This document shows positions 35,301-47,100 of a stretch of DNA of 64,000 nt, piece by piece. Source of the stretch: Blattamonas nauphoetae (taxonomy: Eukaryota; Preaxostyla; Oxymonadida); assembly GCA_033064195.1 (NCBI GenBank), contig JARBJD010000001.1, forward strand, positions 1-64,000, read 5' to 3'. The number at the start of each line of letters is the position of its first letter. Position 1 is the first letter of the stretch. Under the pieces are notes generated by a model. It saw only the letters and a program-made list of their open reading frames with translations, did not search any database and had not been told where the DNA came from. The position numbers and the translations under genes were made by a program.

Positions 35301-36044
35301 TGTCATCTCACGTTCGCGACGTTTCTGCATCAATTGTTGGACAGCACGAGTATTCTATTGAACACTCTCTTCAACAGATCCAAAACAAGCTCACACTGGA
35401 GATGGAGAATCTCGGGGACATTCAGAAACAATCACAACAAGCATTGCAGACGACATTCAAACAACGTTTGGACACCAGCATGATGGAACTGACCAGACTG
35501 GTCACAGAAATAAATCGGGAAGTGGAGGAACAAACATCACGAGTTCCACAGCAGATCAAAGAGCTCAAACGAACCATCGACAAGGAACTCAGTTATGATC
35601 TCTCTAGGTTTGACGAAATCAAACAACAAAGCAATCGTTCGTTCTCTCAACTCAGCCGATTCAGGGAAATTCTGAACAGTGAATTGTCTATATTGACTGG
35701 TGAACTTCAACATAACCTGGAACCAGCTGTCACAGTATGACTCTTTTCTCTTTTCATTTTCATTATCCTTACAGTTGACACAGATCACTGGTGAGACTCC
35801 TCAAAGACCAAATCCAACGGTTCATCGTCTAAGTGCTCAATCAAGTGATTCCGCCTCTCTTCATTCTCGTCTCACAAACCGAAGTGCTCAGAGTGAGATG
35901 TCACGTGATGAGAATGAAGTTGACAGGATCGAGCAACTCTCTGCCAATCTTGACTCTCTCTCAACACCCATGCTCATCAAACATCTCGCACAAATCGATC
36001 TTAATGACCCTCTCAACACAGACACCATTGAGATGGATTATTGA
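32361..36044 (+). CDS. Kinesin-5 (BimC/Eg5) spindle motor
   Basis: A plus-end motor that slides antiparallel spindle microtubules apart. Four exons (32361-32479, 32516-32711, 32753-35734, 35775-36044) give 1188 residues. The N-terminal motor has VVIRARPPLP at its first strand, the P-loop GQTGTGKT, switch I NRRSSRSHS, switch II LVDLAGSENVERSG and NSLGGNNKTTLIATIS. A neck and a long interrupted coiled coil follow. Near the C-terminus GETPQRPNPT resembles the BimC box, whose Thr is phosphorylated by Cdk1 in other eukaryotes. The motor carries a long insert (about 33200-33350) rich in Ser, Pro and Gly in the loop before the strand ending RVMQKG. Donors are GTTTGC, GTATGT and GTATGA. The 3' end is 16 bp from the end of a possible extension of the convergent gene. 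Confidence 0.95.
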
Positions 36045-36059
36045 TTTTTTTCACTTCAC

Positions 36060-36398
36060 TCATGATCTTACTTCAACATAAGGACGGATTGATTCATTCG
36101 TTTCAACAAATTGGGCCATTTTAATGTTGTGGAGAAAGAGAAAAACCTCCTCTTGCCGTTCTGTGGAGTAAACGTCAAGAGATCTATAAAAATGGTCAAG
36201 TTTGTATGAAGCACGACAATCCGGCGTGTGAGGATATTTGTGAGTGCTTTCATTTGATTTAGTGACCGGTAGGAATTGAATAGTATGTTCTTGCTCATCA
36301 AATGAACACTCTGGTGTCGACAATGATTGACCCGAGTGGAGACGTGCCGGAAGGGCTGGTGGTGATGATTGATTCGAGACAAAACCGGCACAATTGAT
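36060..36398 (-). other. In-frame extension after the 5-phosphatase stop codon
   Basis: Immediately after the TGA of the OCRL-like gene, the same frame stays open for 112 more codons to 36060. The text looks like protein: a Pro-rich start (SSPPALPARLHSG) and then SFDEQEHTIQFLPV and AQFVETNESIRPYVEVRS. It could be a missed 3' exon, a stop read-through extension or chance. A second frame in the same stretch is also open. Confidence 0.3.
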
Positions 36399-39300
36399 TC
36401 ATTTCTCTGAAAGTAATCGATGAATGAACAACTCGAGGTATGCGAGTGTCTGAAAGAGAATACACGATGAGAAAAAAAGATAAAAACAGACCAATAGATC
36501 ATTCTTCCTTTCTGGCTTTGACGTAACACCAAAGACGGATCTCGTGAACAAGCTGATGATGATGCTCTCGACTCTTGAGAAAGAGGGCACGAGTGATGAA
36601 TGGAGGAGGGCGGTTTTGGGGATGACTGTGGTCTGTTTTGAGAGGCGAGCGAGGAAATATTTGAAAAAGGACAGAAGGAATGAAAATGTGAGCCGATGCG
36701 ATTCAGGGAGAAGAGTCAGGATCCAGGATTGTGTGGCGGTTGAAGTTTGGAGTGCTTCGAGACACAAGTTGGAGAAGGACAAAGGAAGAAGGGAGGACTG
36801 AAATGAGGAAACCAGAAGAAAGATTGAGTGGAGGAGAAGCTCTGCTTGAGAAGACGAATCACGGTCTGTGTGATTTTTCTCCTCCGCTTGAAGAACACGA
36901 TCGAGAGACTCTTCCTGATTCAAGGCATCCACAACTCTTCTCAATCCAGGTACCCCATCCAACCAACTCTCCGGAGAGGGAAGGAAGAGGAATGATATCG
37001 GACTGTCTGCAAGTGTGATGAACAATTCCTCAGAAGGGTCTGATGCCATCGAAGAGTCGTCAGGAGCGGTGGATTGCTGGTGGGACTTGTATAGAGGTCG
37101 GATGAGGTGGAAAAAGACACGTTGCACAGAAAAGAACACTGGCGAGACATCAACCGAAGTGGAGATGTGTTGGGACAAGAACGAACACACACGGAAGAGT
37201 TCTGGAGGGACAACATAGGAGATTTTGGGAGGGACTGTCAGCTTTGCGAGAGGGGATGATCCGAGTGGGCGCTGAATGAGAAGAGATTTGTGCATCGATC
37301 CAACCATCCCACCATGAAGACCAGGAGACATCCCAACACAGGATTCGACAGGCCGAGGGAACACTGTGATGAAGTGATCCTTTCCTTCATCGATGTGAAT
37401 GACGAAGACTTTCTCGAAAGACTTGGGAGACTTCCAGTGGAGGGTCTGAATCATCGCAGGGTTGAGACTGACACGAACGAACACAGAGGCTGATTTATGT
37501 GGAGCGATCACTCCCGACGATGGTGTGAACGAAAAGATGAAGGGCGAGGTTGGATCTGATGTCACTCCTCCGCTTGGGTCGCTTGAAAGAGGGTCAATCA
37601 CAGAGAACTTTGCATGAATCTTCTTTCCAGTGTTTTGAATGCGAATCTCATGAGAAGCACTCTTTCCCAAAGAGACATTCGGGCAGTTGATGTCGTTGGC
37701 TGAGATTGTGGTCTGTGGGATAGTTTCAGCGAGAGCTCGGTCGAACTGGGCCAGTCTTTCTTGAATCGATTTGGAGATCTTTACGTTGTCAAAGTGGAAC
37801 GTGTCGAAGGTAAAGAGAGAGAACACTGAACGATGATCGGAGCAACTGGACGTCTCCAGACGGTTGTAAACGATTTGTTTCACAGGTTGTGCGAGTTCAG
37901 CGTCTTGTGGGTTGAACATGAGTGGAGGAGCTTCGTTTTGAGTTGTCTGAGACATGAACGGAAGCGGGGAAAGGATGGTTTGTGTTGCTGTCACCGACGA
38001 TGCCAGATTCTGAAACGGTTTAGTCGAACTGTCTGAATGAACATGAAAAGTATTGAGTTGTGCGAAAGGAGACGAAAATGTTGAAGTGTCGATGTCGCAC
38101 GACTGTGGGCTTTCTCCTGCAGGCGGCGAAGAATTCGGCGAATCTCCAAACGGGGTTTGTCCATCTGGTCTTGGAGAGCGAGGTGCTGAGAGTGTTTGGC
38201 GTCCACTGAACCACAAAATCCGGTCACACCATGCTGGCGACCGAAGTTTCATCAAATCCTTGTTGGGCGGTGCAGGTTGACTTGTGGAATGAGACGTGAG
38301 TGAGCCTGTTGGCTCAGGAAGGGGAGACTTCGGTCGATTGGTTTTCGACAAAGTCTCCAAAATTGCCTGTCCTTGATACTCTCCGGTCTTCTTGTCGTAT
38401 TTGTACGTCGGGAGGAAGGTGATTGGGCCTTCCTCAAACAGTTGAAAGGCAGCTCCTTCTTTTCGTTGTTTTCGGAGCTGGTCATGTTGGTACAAAAAGG
38501 CGAGTGCATTTGACTTTGAGGTTTGTGGTTTGGTTTGAAGTTGATTGTCGAATGTTGTGAGCGAGGAACCGACGGAAAGGGGACGGGAGGTCATCTGGTT
38601 TGTTGAAAACGTGGTTTTGGAATGGCCGGGAGGGCGAGCTGGAGGAGGTGGAGGAGATGGGCGAAGTTTGTATGTTGTTGGAGGCTTAATCGAGTAGCCT
38701 TCACAATTTGCGGATGAACAGAGTGGAACAATGGATTCGAGAATCTTTTCAGTGGAGAGGTCGATTCTGTAGTTCAGGTCTCCAAAGAAAAAGAGAAAGT
38801 TCGATTTGGTGAGTGAGATTTGGCGTTCTTGGTGGATATGCTCGGAATTCGATGGTTTACAGCATTGGCAGGTTTCTTTTTCAAGAGAAGAATGAATTGG
38901 GATTGGGTTGAAATGGATTCTGTTGAAAATTTCGCGATAATCTTTGTTCCGAAGTGAAACTTTGTTTTGATGGGCAGCAAGGTGGGCTACTACAAAGCAA
39001 ATCACTGATTCATAAAATCTGAAACGAATGGCTATAGCTCCTTTGTTTCCAACAGTGTTCATCATTCCTGTGCCGATTGTTTTGGTCTCGATAGTGCTGA
39101 TGTTGGATTTATGCCGTTGAAGACTGAAGATGACCAGAAAAAGTCCAACAAATTGTTTTTCTGCAACGATACAATATGGATTATCCGATTCTTCCGATAT
39201 TGAAGAAGAATTTCTGGAGAAAGAGTTGAATGTCTTGTTTATGGCAGAAAGTAAGGATGATGACCATAATGTTGAACGAATTGTCTCTTTTTTGATGAGG

Positions 39301-39881
39301 CCTTGTACGTTAAGGTCAACCTCCTGAAGACCAATAACAAACATATCAGGGGGATGAGTGGCAACAGATGGATGAGTTCGATTCTGTTTTGTTGCTTTCT
39401 GTAATGTCTGACGCATATTCATCTCTTTAAAGATGCAAATAAGTTCAGGAATCGAAGGAGGGTCAGAATTTCCGACATTCCAAGTCATGATACACAGCGA
39501 TGTCGGAACAGGAACAAGGAAGTGATACGATCCCCTGGCAAACTCATCATTCGATTGAAGGTCAGTATGAAGAAGATCAGATTGTTTTGAATGTTGCGGA
39601 ATTTGGTGTTTTGTTGGTGTTTGTTTTCGAAGTTCTGCGTTTGGAGGGAGAGAGAAGAGCTGGACCTTTTCAGAAATGTCTTGCCTGTTTCTACGTGGAA
39701 TAAAATCTGATGGGTTACTCATCTGGAGAGCATCATCAATGTCGAGCAATCTAAGAATTGGCAATTGTTTGTCAAGTGAAACTCCAATATCGGTCGAGGG
39801 TGAGGGCGACAATGATTCAGTTGTGCTTGAGGCGTGAGGTGGTGGCAAAAATGTTATTTTGTGAGACTCATGAGGAAGCAT
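36399..39881 (-). CDS. Type II inositol polyphosphate 5-phosphatase (OCRL/INPP5B-like)
   Basis: Removes the 5-phosphate of PI(4,5)P2 and PI(3,4,5)P3, in other eukaryotes on endosomes, Golgi and ciliary base. The open frame is 1160 codons. The catalytic domain spans about residues 125-700: MTWNVG (132), LQEVD (185), NKGAIAIRF (279), FFGDLNYRI (365), SPAWCDRIL (548) and CSDHRSV (680). A Pro/Ser-rich insert of over 120 residues separates the last two. An ASH domain (VSLGKSASHEIRIQNTGKK onward) and a RhoGAP-like domain (about 890-1150) follow, the OCRL order. The arginine finger of a true RhoGAP is not evident. A 42-nt intron (GTCTGT...TTTCAG) near the 3' end would remove VCFYLFFSSCILFQ without changing the frame. 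No N-terminal PH domain is seen. Confidence 0.9.
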   Translation of the reverse strand: MLPHESHKITFLPPPHASSTTESLSPSPSTDIGVSLDKQLPILRLLDIDDALQMSNPSDFIPRRNRQDISEKVQLFSLPPNAELRKQTPTKHQIPQHSKQSDLLHTDLQSNDEFARGSYHFLVPVPTSLCIMTWNVGNSDPPSIPELICIFKEMNMRQTLQKATKQNRTHPSVATHPPDMFVIGLQEVDLNVQGLIKKETIRSTLWSSSLLSAINKTFNSFSRNSSSISEESDNPYCIVAEKQFVGLFLVIFSLQRHKSNISTIETKTIGTGMMNTVGNKGAIAIRFRFYESVICFVVAHLAAHQNKVSLRNKDYREIFNRIHFNPIPIHSSLEKETCQCCKPSNSEHIHQERQISLTKSNFLFFFGDLNYRIDLSTEKILESIVPLCSSANCEGYSIKPPTTYKLRPSPPPPPARPPGHSKTTFSTNQMTSRPLSVGSSLTTFDNQLQTKPQTSKSNALAFLYQHDQLRKQRKEGAAFQLFEEGPITFLPTYKYDKKTGEYQGQAILETLSKTNRPKSPLPEPTGSLTSHSTSQPAPPNKDLMKLRSPAWCDRILWFSGRQTLSAPRSPRPDGQTPFGDSPNSSPPAGESPQSCDIDTSTFSSPFAQLNTFHVHSDSSTKPFQNLASSVTATQTILSPLPFMSQTTQNEAPPLMFNPQDAELAQPVKQIVYNRLETSSCSDHRSVFSLFTFDTFHFDNVKISKSIQERLAQFDRALAETIPQTTISANDINCPNVSLGKSASHEIRIQNTGKKIHAKFSVIDPLSSDPSGGVTSDPTSPFIFSFTPSSGVIAPHKSASVFVRVSLNPAMIQTLHWKSPKSFEKVFVIHIDEGKDHFITVFPRPVESCVGMSPGLHGGMVGSMHKSLLIQRPLGSSPLAKLTVPPKISYVVPPELFRVCSFLSQHISTSVDVSPVFFSVQRVFFHLIRPLYKSHQQSTAPDDSSMASDPSEELFITLADSPISFLFLPSPESWLDGVPGLRRVVDALNQEESLDRVLQAEEKNHTDRDSSSQAELLLHSIFLLVSSFQSSLLPLSFSNLCLEALQTSTATQSWILTLLPESHRLTFSFLLSFFKYFLARLSKQTTVIPKTALLHSSLVPSFSRVESIIISLFTRSVFGVTSKPERKNDLLVCFYLFFSSCILFQTLAYLELFIHRLLSEK

Positions 39882-39952
39882 CTCAACTTCTAACGAAAAT
39901 GAAAAAATTGAAACAACGGTTCAAGTAGGTCCGAGAGAATAATCGTGTTCTT

Positions 39953-41420
39953 ATGGGAACAATTCTCATGGAAGAGGAAGACGTCACAACTATCGCAGAG
40001 GAATACAAAGTTTGGAAGAAAAACGTTCCTTTCCTCTACGATATCTGTTTCACGTACGTATCTGAGGATCCATATCTCTCTTGTCAAGTATTTCCAGAAT
40101 TACGGTGTGCTTCAATTTCTTCTTAACTAGAAATGTCGCTGGATCACTCTTTTTTTCTTTGAAATATATGCACATTTTTATGCACTTTTTGTTGATATGA
40201 TTCATCATTTCTTTTATAGTTATTCGGACACAGATGGATGCGCTGTTCAACGAGTCCTTCTAGGTAGCCACTCTGCAGATCAACGTAATCACATCCAAGT
40301 TGCAGACATATATCTTCCAACTTCTGAATCCTTGAAAAGGATCGATCAAGAAGGACCTCTTCGAGAGTTTGGAGGTTTCTCATCCTCAATCCAGGCTCGC
40401 TTCGAAGAAGTCCTCAAAATAGATCATCCAACTGAAGTGAATCGTGCCCGCTTCTGTCCTTGGAATGATAGTCAGGCAGTGACCTGGGCAACGGACAAGA
40501 ACCTGTATCTGTGGGATATCACCAACAAATCATCTAAGCCTCTTTTGAAACTTGTAGGGCATGAAGCAGAAGGATATGGAGTTGACTGGAATGTTCATAA
40601 CAAAACGATGATTGTTTCTTCGTCGGATGACGGAACTGTCAAAGTTTGGGATGTCACAAAGACTCCAGGCGACTCGGGTCCTATTCCCATCATTTCCCCA
40701 CTGCTCAACTTTGAGCCTTCGCCTTCAATCGCAATGGAGGACTGCAAATGGCATCCTTTCCACGAGTCAGAGTTTGGATGCTGTTCGGATGACAAAAATG
40801 CGTATATGTTTGACACCCATTTTGTTTGATCCCCTCTTCCAGCTTTGATATCCGACAATCACCATCACGTGCAACACATCTCTTCGCTAAGCATATCGAC
40901 CATGTTAATTCACTCTCTTTCAGCCCTTTCAACGAATACTGGTTGGCTACTGGTTCACAAGATAAAACAGTTCGAGTCTGGGACATGCGAAATCCAAGTC
41001 AAGAGGTTATGACTCTTCATGGGCATGCTGGATCAGTGTACCAAGTGGAATGGTCACCCCATAACGAGTTTATTCTTGTTTCTTCCGCCGCCGACAGACG
41101 GGTGTTTATGTGGAATCTTGAACTGAGCGAGGAAAGATCATCTGAAGATGATATTCAAGCTTCTCCTCAATTATTGGTATGATTCTCTGTCTCTCTGATC
41201 ATTTTCTCTCATGTACCTTCCTAGTTCATCCACGGAGGGCATACTGCAGCAACGAATGACATCGCATTCTGCAACTCACTCCCATTCACGTTGGTGTCGG
41301 TCTCTCAGGACAATAATCTCCAACTATGGGGTGTTGTATGTCTTTTTCTTGTGGTATCATCATTGTTTTATTGTATTTTAGGGACGACACGTTTGGGACC
41401 CCACCGTGATGGATGGTTAA
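39953..41420 (+). CDS. RBBP4/MSI1-type WD40 histone chaperone subunit
   Basis: A seven-blade WD40 protein shared by CAF-1, HDAC and PRC2-like complexes, binding histone H4/H3. Five exons (39953-40104, 40220-40807, 40843-41176, 41225-41335, 41382-41420) give 407 residues (human RBBP4 has 425). The N-terminal helix EEYKVWKKNVPFLYDI is diagnostic for the family. VQRVLLGSHSADQRNH, ARFCPWN, DGTVKVWD, KTVRVWDMRN and EWSPHNEFILVSSAADRR continue the match. The first intron (115 nt) was set to join FPELR to YSDTDGCAVQ. The TAA follows HVWDPTVMDG, so the acidic tail of animal proteins is missing. An alternative in-frame ATG is at 39968. Confidence 0.93.
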
Positions 41421-41609
41421 GCATCCTGTTTCTTGATTTCCATTTCACATTCTTTGCATGATCGAATTTGAAGGCGTGTTGAACAATCAGGAAGGGTCAT
41501 CGTTCAGAGTGGATACACGGAAAAAATAGTCGAGCAGACGTCAGGCGTTCTTCACAGGAAGTGCAAAAATGAAACATGCCACAAATTCACGAACTGCCCA
41601 TCAATCTTC

Positions 41610-42247
41610 TTATTCGCTATCCTCACCCTCATCATTCTGCTGGATCTTGTAGTAGCTAAGCTTGTAGGTGTTGTGACCTTGGGATACGACACGAATCCAG
41701 TCACGAAGAACTTGTTTCTTCAGATAACGACGTGTGAGATATTTGAGATATCTCTTTGAGAATGGTGGACGTGCAAGAACAATAACACGGTTCTTGTTCA
41801 ACTTTGTCTTGACTTTTGATGAAAGGTTGTGAGTCTTGTTATTGACTTTGATGTGAGTCTTCAAGTAGTGCTCCTGTGAATGAGAAAGGTGGAAAATAAA
41901 TCAACGAGAAAGAGTAATTTGTGAGTGTGAAGTAATAGGAGAAGAAGTGATGGGTTATATCAAGTGTCAGGCTCGAAAACGATAGCGAAAATTCAAACGA
42001 GTTTGCTGGGCTCAATAATGCCTGCCTTTGCCTGAGCATCACAGTCAATGACAAAGCGCATGTAGCGTTGCTTGCGGACGATACGCAGATGATGAGCATG
42101 TGCTTGTTGTTTGGTAACCTTCTTCGGTTCACGGCTCACGTCTCTGGCGAGTTTACGGACAGCTTTTTGGTTAACAGCAGCCTTAGCGGTTGGTTTCTTG
42201 GCTGGAGCAGCCTGTTTGGTTTCGACTTTCTTGTCTGTGGAGCTCAT
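41610..42247 (-). CDS. RPL22: Ribosomal protein eL22
   Basis: Large-subunit ribosomal protein specific to eukaryotes. Exons 42247-41999 and 41873-41610 give 170 residues. The second exon carries the family core KTHIKVNNKTHNLSSKV, PPFSKRYLKYLTRRYLKK and LRDWIRVVSQG, ending in an acidic tail (DEGEDSE). The first exon begins with a Lys/Ala-rich extension of about 45 residues, longer than in animals. The intron is 125 nt, one of the longest here, with donor GTTTGA. Confidence 0.95.
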
Positions 42248-42403
42248 GACGACGGTCAGATCTGGGGCAATTGCGGATTTAACAATTCCACGATTCTCGA
42301 TTCTCAACAATTATTCTCCAACTAAATTGCTTCGGGAGTATAACTTGCTCATTTCTCGCACATTTCTTTCAGTTCAAACCTTCTAGAAGCTGAGAAGGTA
42401 GAA

Positions 42404-42735
42404 TTGATGTCTGATATATCATTAATAAGGGATAGATCTCCGACTGAATTGGGGGATGCTAATATTAATTCTACGGCTTCTTCCTTTGCTTCTTTCTTCC
42501 GTTTGAATTTGTTATTGATGACGGTTTGCAGGGGACAAAGCCATGTGACAGGTTTGACTTCAACCCATTCGAAGATGATGATTGTGTGGATTCCGAATAT
42601 AAAGAATACATGGCCCAGCAACAAAAACAACCAGTGCACTACACCATTCCACAATCATCCAACGAAACGAATTCAACAGGCCAACAAACAGATCCGGAAG
42701 TTGTTGTAAGTGAAACTCCTCCAAAGGAATTATAG
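42404..42735 (+). CDS. Possible small gene or upstream exons of the next gene
   Basis: A plus-strand stretch reads TKPCDRFDFNPFEDDDCVD and then SEYKEYMAQQQKQPVHYTIP, ending PPKEL and TAG. A first segment (MSDISLIRDRSPTEL onward, from 42404) and a candidate intron (GTTTGA...TTGCAG) precede it, but the frame does not join cleanly. It may be a short acidic protein or the N-terminal part of the gene starting at 42862. No family recognised. Confidence 0.3.
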
Positions 42736-42861
42736 TCCACATAAGTCTTCTTTTTCCAACTCAATTCGCGTTTTGACAATGATGATTGATTTTATTTATG
42801 CTTGATCGATTGAGATGGAAAACCTGTTGATCACTCGGCCCACGATTCTGTGTTCCTTGCG

Positions 42862-43995
42862 ATGACACTCCAGGCCTGTGTGCTCTCATATGCTGCTTAT
42901 GTCTCAATTCTTTCATGTGTTCTCTTTCAGTGATGACTAAGCAGGTTCAGGCGATAGCCAACCATCCAATTGGTTCGGCAGAATGGTCACTAATGGCAAA
43001 ACATGTAAAGCGTCTCTCAACAATCGCACTCATGGAAAATCGAATTCCACTTAGAAAAGTTTGAGTTTCGATCTGTAATTTATCGACTTTGAAATCCAGG
43101 GAGAGTCATTATTTGAAACGACTCGATTCGCTGTCCGACATCTCATTGATGACTCAAAAACGTCAGCTTGCCTCGAAGCAATGACAACTGTTTTTGCATG
43201 GAAAGTTGAATCAAAGAAGAATCCTTCAATTATTGGAGTCTGCCATTCTTCTATTCTCACATCTCATCATCAATCACAAACTGTCAGACAACAGCCACAA
43301 CACATAAGCTACCAGCAGATGAACTACTTCGCCGTGTTGACATTTTTGAGCAGTCGATGGGAATGATCCTTTTCTGTGTCTTCAATTGCGTTGAGGTTTT
43401 CATCCATTCACCACTCATTCTCCAAGACGTTCGCTGGACTTGTTGATGTTGGTCTCGCAAATCATATTCACACCGTCTATGAGTCTGTTGAGAAATTTCC
43501 AGTTTGTTACAGTATCATCTATTTATTATTCCAGGAAATATACACAAAATCAAATCCACTCGTCAAATCTCAAGCTATCATGAGCTTTTTGTATATTTAT
43601 GAAATATTTCATGATGAAGAAAAGCAATTTAGTGACACTGCATTTTTTGAAGCGGTTTTTATCCTCTTCTTTTCAATTATTCAGCTTGTCAACAAAGGTA
43701 CTCTCCCACTCATGATGACATTCCTATCTCGTCATCATGCAACTATTCCTCCGCCACACCTCAAGTTTTGTCTTGATTCTCTCAGTCTTCTCTGTGGACA
43801 TGAACTTTTCAACCCTCGGGAGCAGTTCAAAAGCGAATCATGCAAAACAGCTGCTAACACGATGGCAGGTCTGATATTTTCGTTTTATATGCAAATTACC
43901 ATTCAGAGGCGTTCTATGATAAGTATATCAAAGACAATCCTGGACGGATTGCACCTCTCCATCCTCTCACTAAACTAATTAATAGTTGCAAGTGA
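42862..43995 (+). CDS. Unidentified all-helical protein
   Basis: Seven exons (42862-42877, 42931-43058, 43100-43237, 43288-43395, 43427-43501, 43535-43868, 43907-43995) join without frame breaks to 295 residues beginning MTLQALMTKQVQAIANHP. The protein is predicted almost entirely helical, with Leu/Phe/Ile-rich amphipathic stretches (for example KSQAIMSFLYIYEIFHDEEK, LVNKGTLPLMMTFLSRH, HLKFCLDSLSLLCGHELF), suggesting an armadillo-like solenoid, and ends YIKDNPGRIAPLHPLTKLIN. The six introns range from 31 to 53 nt, mostly GTNTG donors. The short first exon depends on a GTGTGC donor, and the true start may lie further upstream. I do not recognise the family. Confidence 0.65.
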
Positions 43996-44157
43996 ATCTC
44001 AAATCAATACCCAGTTTTTTTTCTCATAATTTTCGTTTTTATTTCATTTCATGAGGCGGGATGGTAAAACATTGACAGAAAACGAAGACCAACGGAAATG
44101 ACAACTCGGTCAAAAATTGGTTTGAAGCAATAATCACAAATGTGACGACCAGAAAAA

Positions 44158-47100
44158 TCATTCATTCCGTCCCACCTCATTGTGTTCTCTGATAATCGGA
44201 CTGACATCCTGCAAAGTGCCATACACCTCCTCGACGCGATGACGAGCGAGTAATGCCACTGTCTCCTCGGCCCCTTCAGTCATCGCTTTGATTGAAGGCG
44301 AAGGAGCTGGCGGAGGTGATGGGAGGGTGTCGTTCGGATGGAAAGCGACTGGTTTGTGTCGTTGACGCTTTCGGTGAAGGAGGATGTTCCCAATTAAGCT
44401 CCCAATGACCGCAAGGATGGTGAACGAGGCCCCAAAAACGATGGAGAAGATGGTCAGCCTGGACATCTGGCGAGGAGTTATGGGATTGCCACAGACTTTG
44501 AAAGCGGCTGTGTGGTTCAGGAAATCTTCGCCGAATCGAAGTCTGATCATCCATTCTCCTTTTGCAGAGACAAGTTGGGAGTACAGATTGATGATGGCTG
44601 TTGATTCGTTGACGAACGTGTCGATTAGCAAGAGTTGCGGTAGACTCTCTCCAAGACCAATCTGCTGCTGAAAGATCTCTGCAACAATCCCACAAGGAAA
44701 CAGATTCCGGCCGGAGAAGATGATGGGAATCACATCGAGAGCGTTTTGATTGTTTTTGCTCCCAATAGTGATTTGTGTTAGAGTCGGGATGTACAGTGGT
44801 GTGTAATATACGGGCGTGTCGCCGTGAATTTCACATTCATCAGAATCGATCCAATGGGCCTGGTAAAGGTCAGAGATGATGTCAGTGTCAACATCGAGAG
44901 ACGCGTCAGTGCAGTGAATGTTGTTTTGGGAGGAAGAAAAGATTGGGAAAGACGGGTCGTTGTTGTGCTCGAAGCTACAGCCCCGCAGACGAAGATTCCC
45001 ATTCACGACAGAAATAGCACCAAAATGACAATGTTTGAAAGCACACGAACTGATGGTTGTTGCACTATTCGTACATTTCAGAGTGGCTGTCACCCAGTTG
45101 CAGATTGGGTGTCCGCTCGGTGGTGTTGATGGATCGTTTCGGGCTATGGGATGTTTCTCGGATGTCACGTTGAACACTGTTGTTTGGAACATGTCGACTT
45201 TGTGGGCATCGAAATAGATGATCGGCTGAGGAGGCCAGACTGTGACAGAGATGTTCTTGAAGGAGGAGATGTTGATGGAAGTCGATGTGGTTGTGTTGTC
45301 GAAAGCTGGTTGGGTGTCGTGGATGATCTCGCTGTCGGTGCGGATGTTTGAGAAGTCTGTTTCTGTGATGGCAGAAACGTGAGTTCCGAGATAATGGATG
45401 AGTGGAACTCCACGAATCTCAATCTTCGAGAACTCAGAACGATCAAGTTGGATGGTTCCATGCCTGATTTGAAAAGCCGAGTTTGTAACAGTTGCTGTCT
45501 GTTCAGCGGTCACGTGAAGAAACGAGAACTGAATATCGCCATCCTCAACCAAGATGTACGCATCTGAGTTAGCATTTTCAAGATATTGTCCAGATTTCTG
45601 AATGGTCATCATTTGCAGAGTGATTGTAGTGAAGACTAGCTTTCCCGATTCGAGCGTGCCATTTAGATGGACAGCGGGTGTGCAGTGCATACTCAGCACA
45701 GTGTCCTGCCCTGACCCGGAAAGAGTTGTGGGGATTGATAAGTCTCCACTGGATGTTAGTTTGACACTGTTTTCCGTTGGCATCTCGTCCATCAGCCAGA
45801 CTCGTCTGATGAGAGTTCGGTTGAGAAAACTGATGGGGGTGTGGAGTCGTTGGGTGATGGCATAATCGAGTGTTTGACAGGGTATGATGGCGCTTCCGCA
45901 GAGAGGGTGGTTGTGAGAGAAGGGAGTGAGGGGAGAAGTTGAAGGACTGACGTAAGCGGTTCTTGTTGCAGGGAAATAGAAGTAAAACAAGGACGACGAT
46001 CGAAAGTGGGAACTGGTCGGTTCATTCTCATCCAGACCCCAGACAGAGTTGAACGAAACGAGAGAGGTAGGAAAGTCAAAGCATTTGGCAATGACAGAGG
46101 GGGCGAGGAATGATTGATAGTGTGGTCGATGCAACAGGAAAGTGCTCCCAAAAGAATTGACGATCTTGTGATCTCCACTACTGTATTGTTTAAATGATAA
46201 ACGATTTGATGTGTTAAAATATCTGTCGAGGTCGAGAACGAGCCCCGTTCCAAACCACGTGTGAGGAGAATTTGCAGTAGTCCCAGAACATGTGATCGTG
46301 TGAAAGGATGAATTGCATCGGCCAGATAACGAAAAATACATTAGATGCGAAATTAAATTTTGTGGAATTGTGGATTTATGTTCGAAGGAATTGCGTAGAA
46401 ACAATACCTGCCGGAAATAAACACGTGAGAGCCCACTTGCTTTGACGGCCAAAAGTCCTCCAAGTGAACGATTTGAACTGATTGGTTCCTGATTCGAAGC
46501 ATAGAATGAGGTTGTAATGTTATGAAACGTGACATTTTTAAGCGCGAGGAAGAGTTGTGAGCCTGAACACTCAATGATACTTGGGGGGAGTCGTTGTTCT
46601 CGATCTGGCAAAGATGTCTGGTCAGATACGATTGGTAAACGTTGGGAAATGTTCGTTATTTCAACGTTAGTTAGGGTAATGGAGATAGATTTCGATCCAG
46701 TGACGGTAATTAGTGGAATGCTGTTGAGTGAGACTTCATAGAACGAACATTGATCGATGAGCACATTACCCGATGAAAAAGACAGAAATGGGGTAGTGAG
46801 ATCGAAACACGGTATCAGATCGCTGAATTGCCCATGTGGTGGCTCTAAAATTGAACATCGACTCAAGAGGAGAAATCCATCGTCTTCAATAGTTGCGAAT
46901 GAGAGTCGAGAAGAGTAGCAAATGAAAAGAGTGTGGCAAGTAAGATTTCCTTCTGTGATTCGAAAGACAGCAGGAAGCCGGGTAGTAGTTTCTTCAATAT
47001 CCTCTGAGAGAGATGCAAACGGATAGATCCCAGATCTGATAAAAACAGAATAGTCAAGGACCAAAGGATGTTTGGTTGATCTGTCATCAGAAAGAAGAAG

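Noticed and set aside
36068-36532. 154-codon minus frame after the OCRL-like gene in a second phase
   Set aside because: It overlaps the last exon of the phosphatase in another frame and is Arg/His/Asn-rich without motif; the in-frame extension looks more like protein.
42349-42654. 101-codon minus-strand frame upstream of eL22
   Set aside because: No motif; the plus strand in the same place reads more like coding sequence, though that is also weak.
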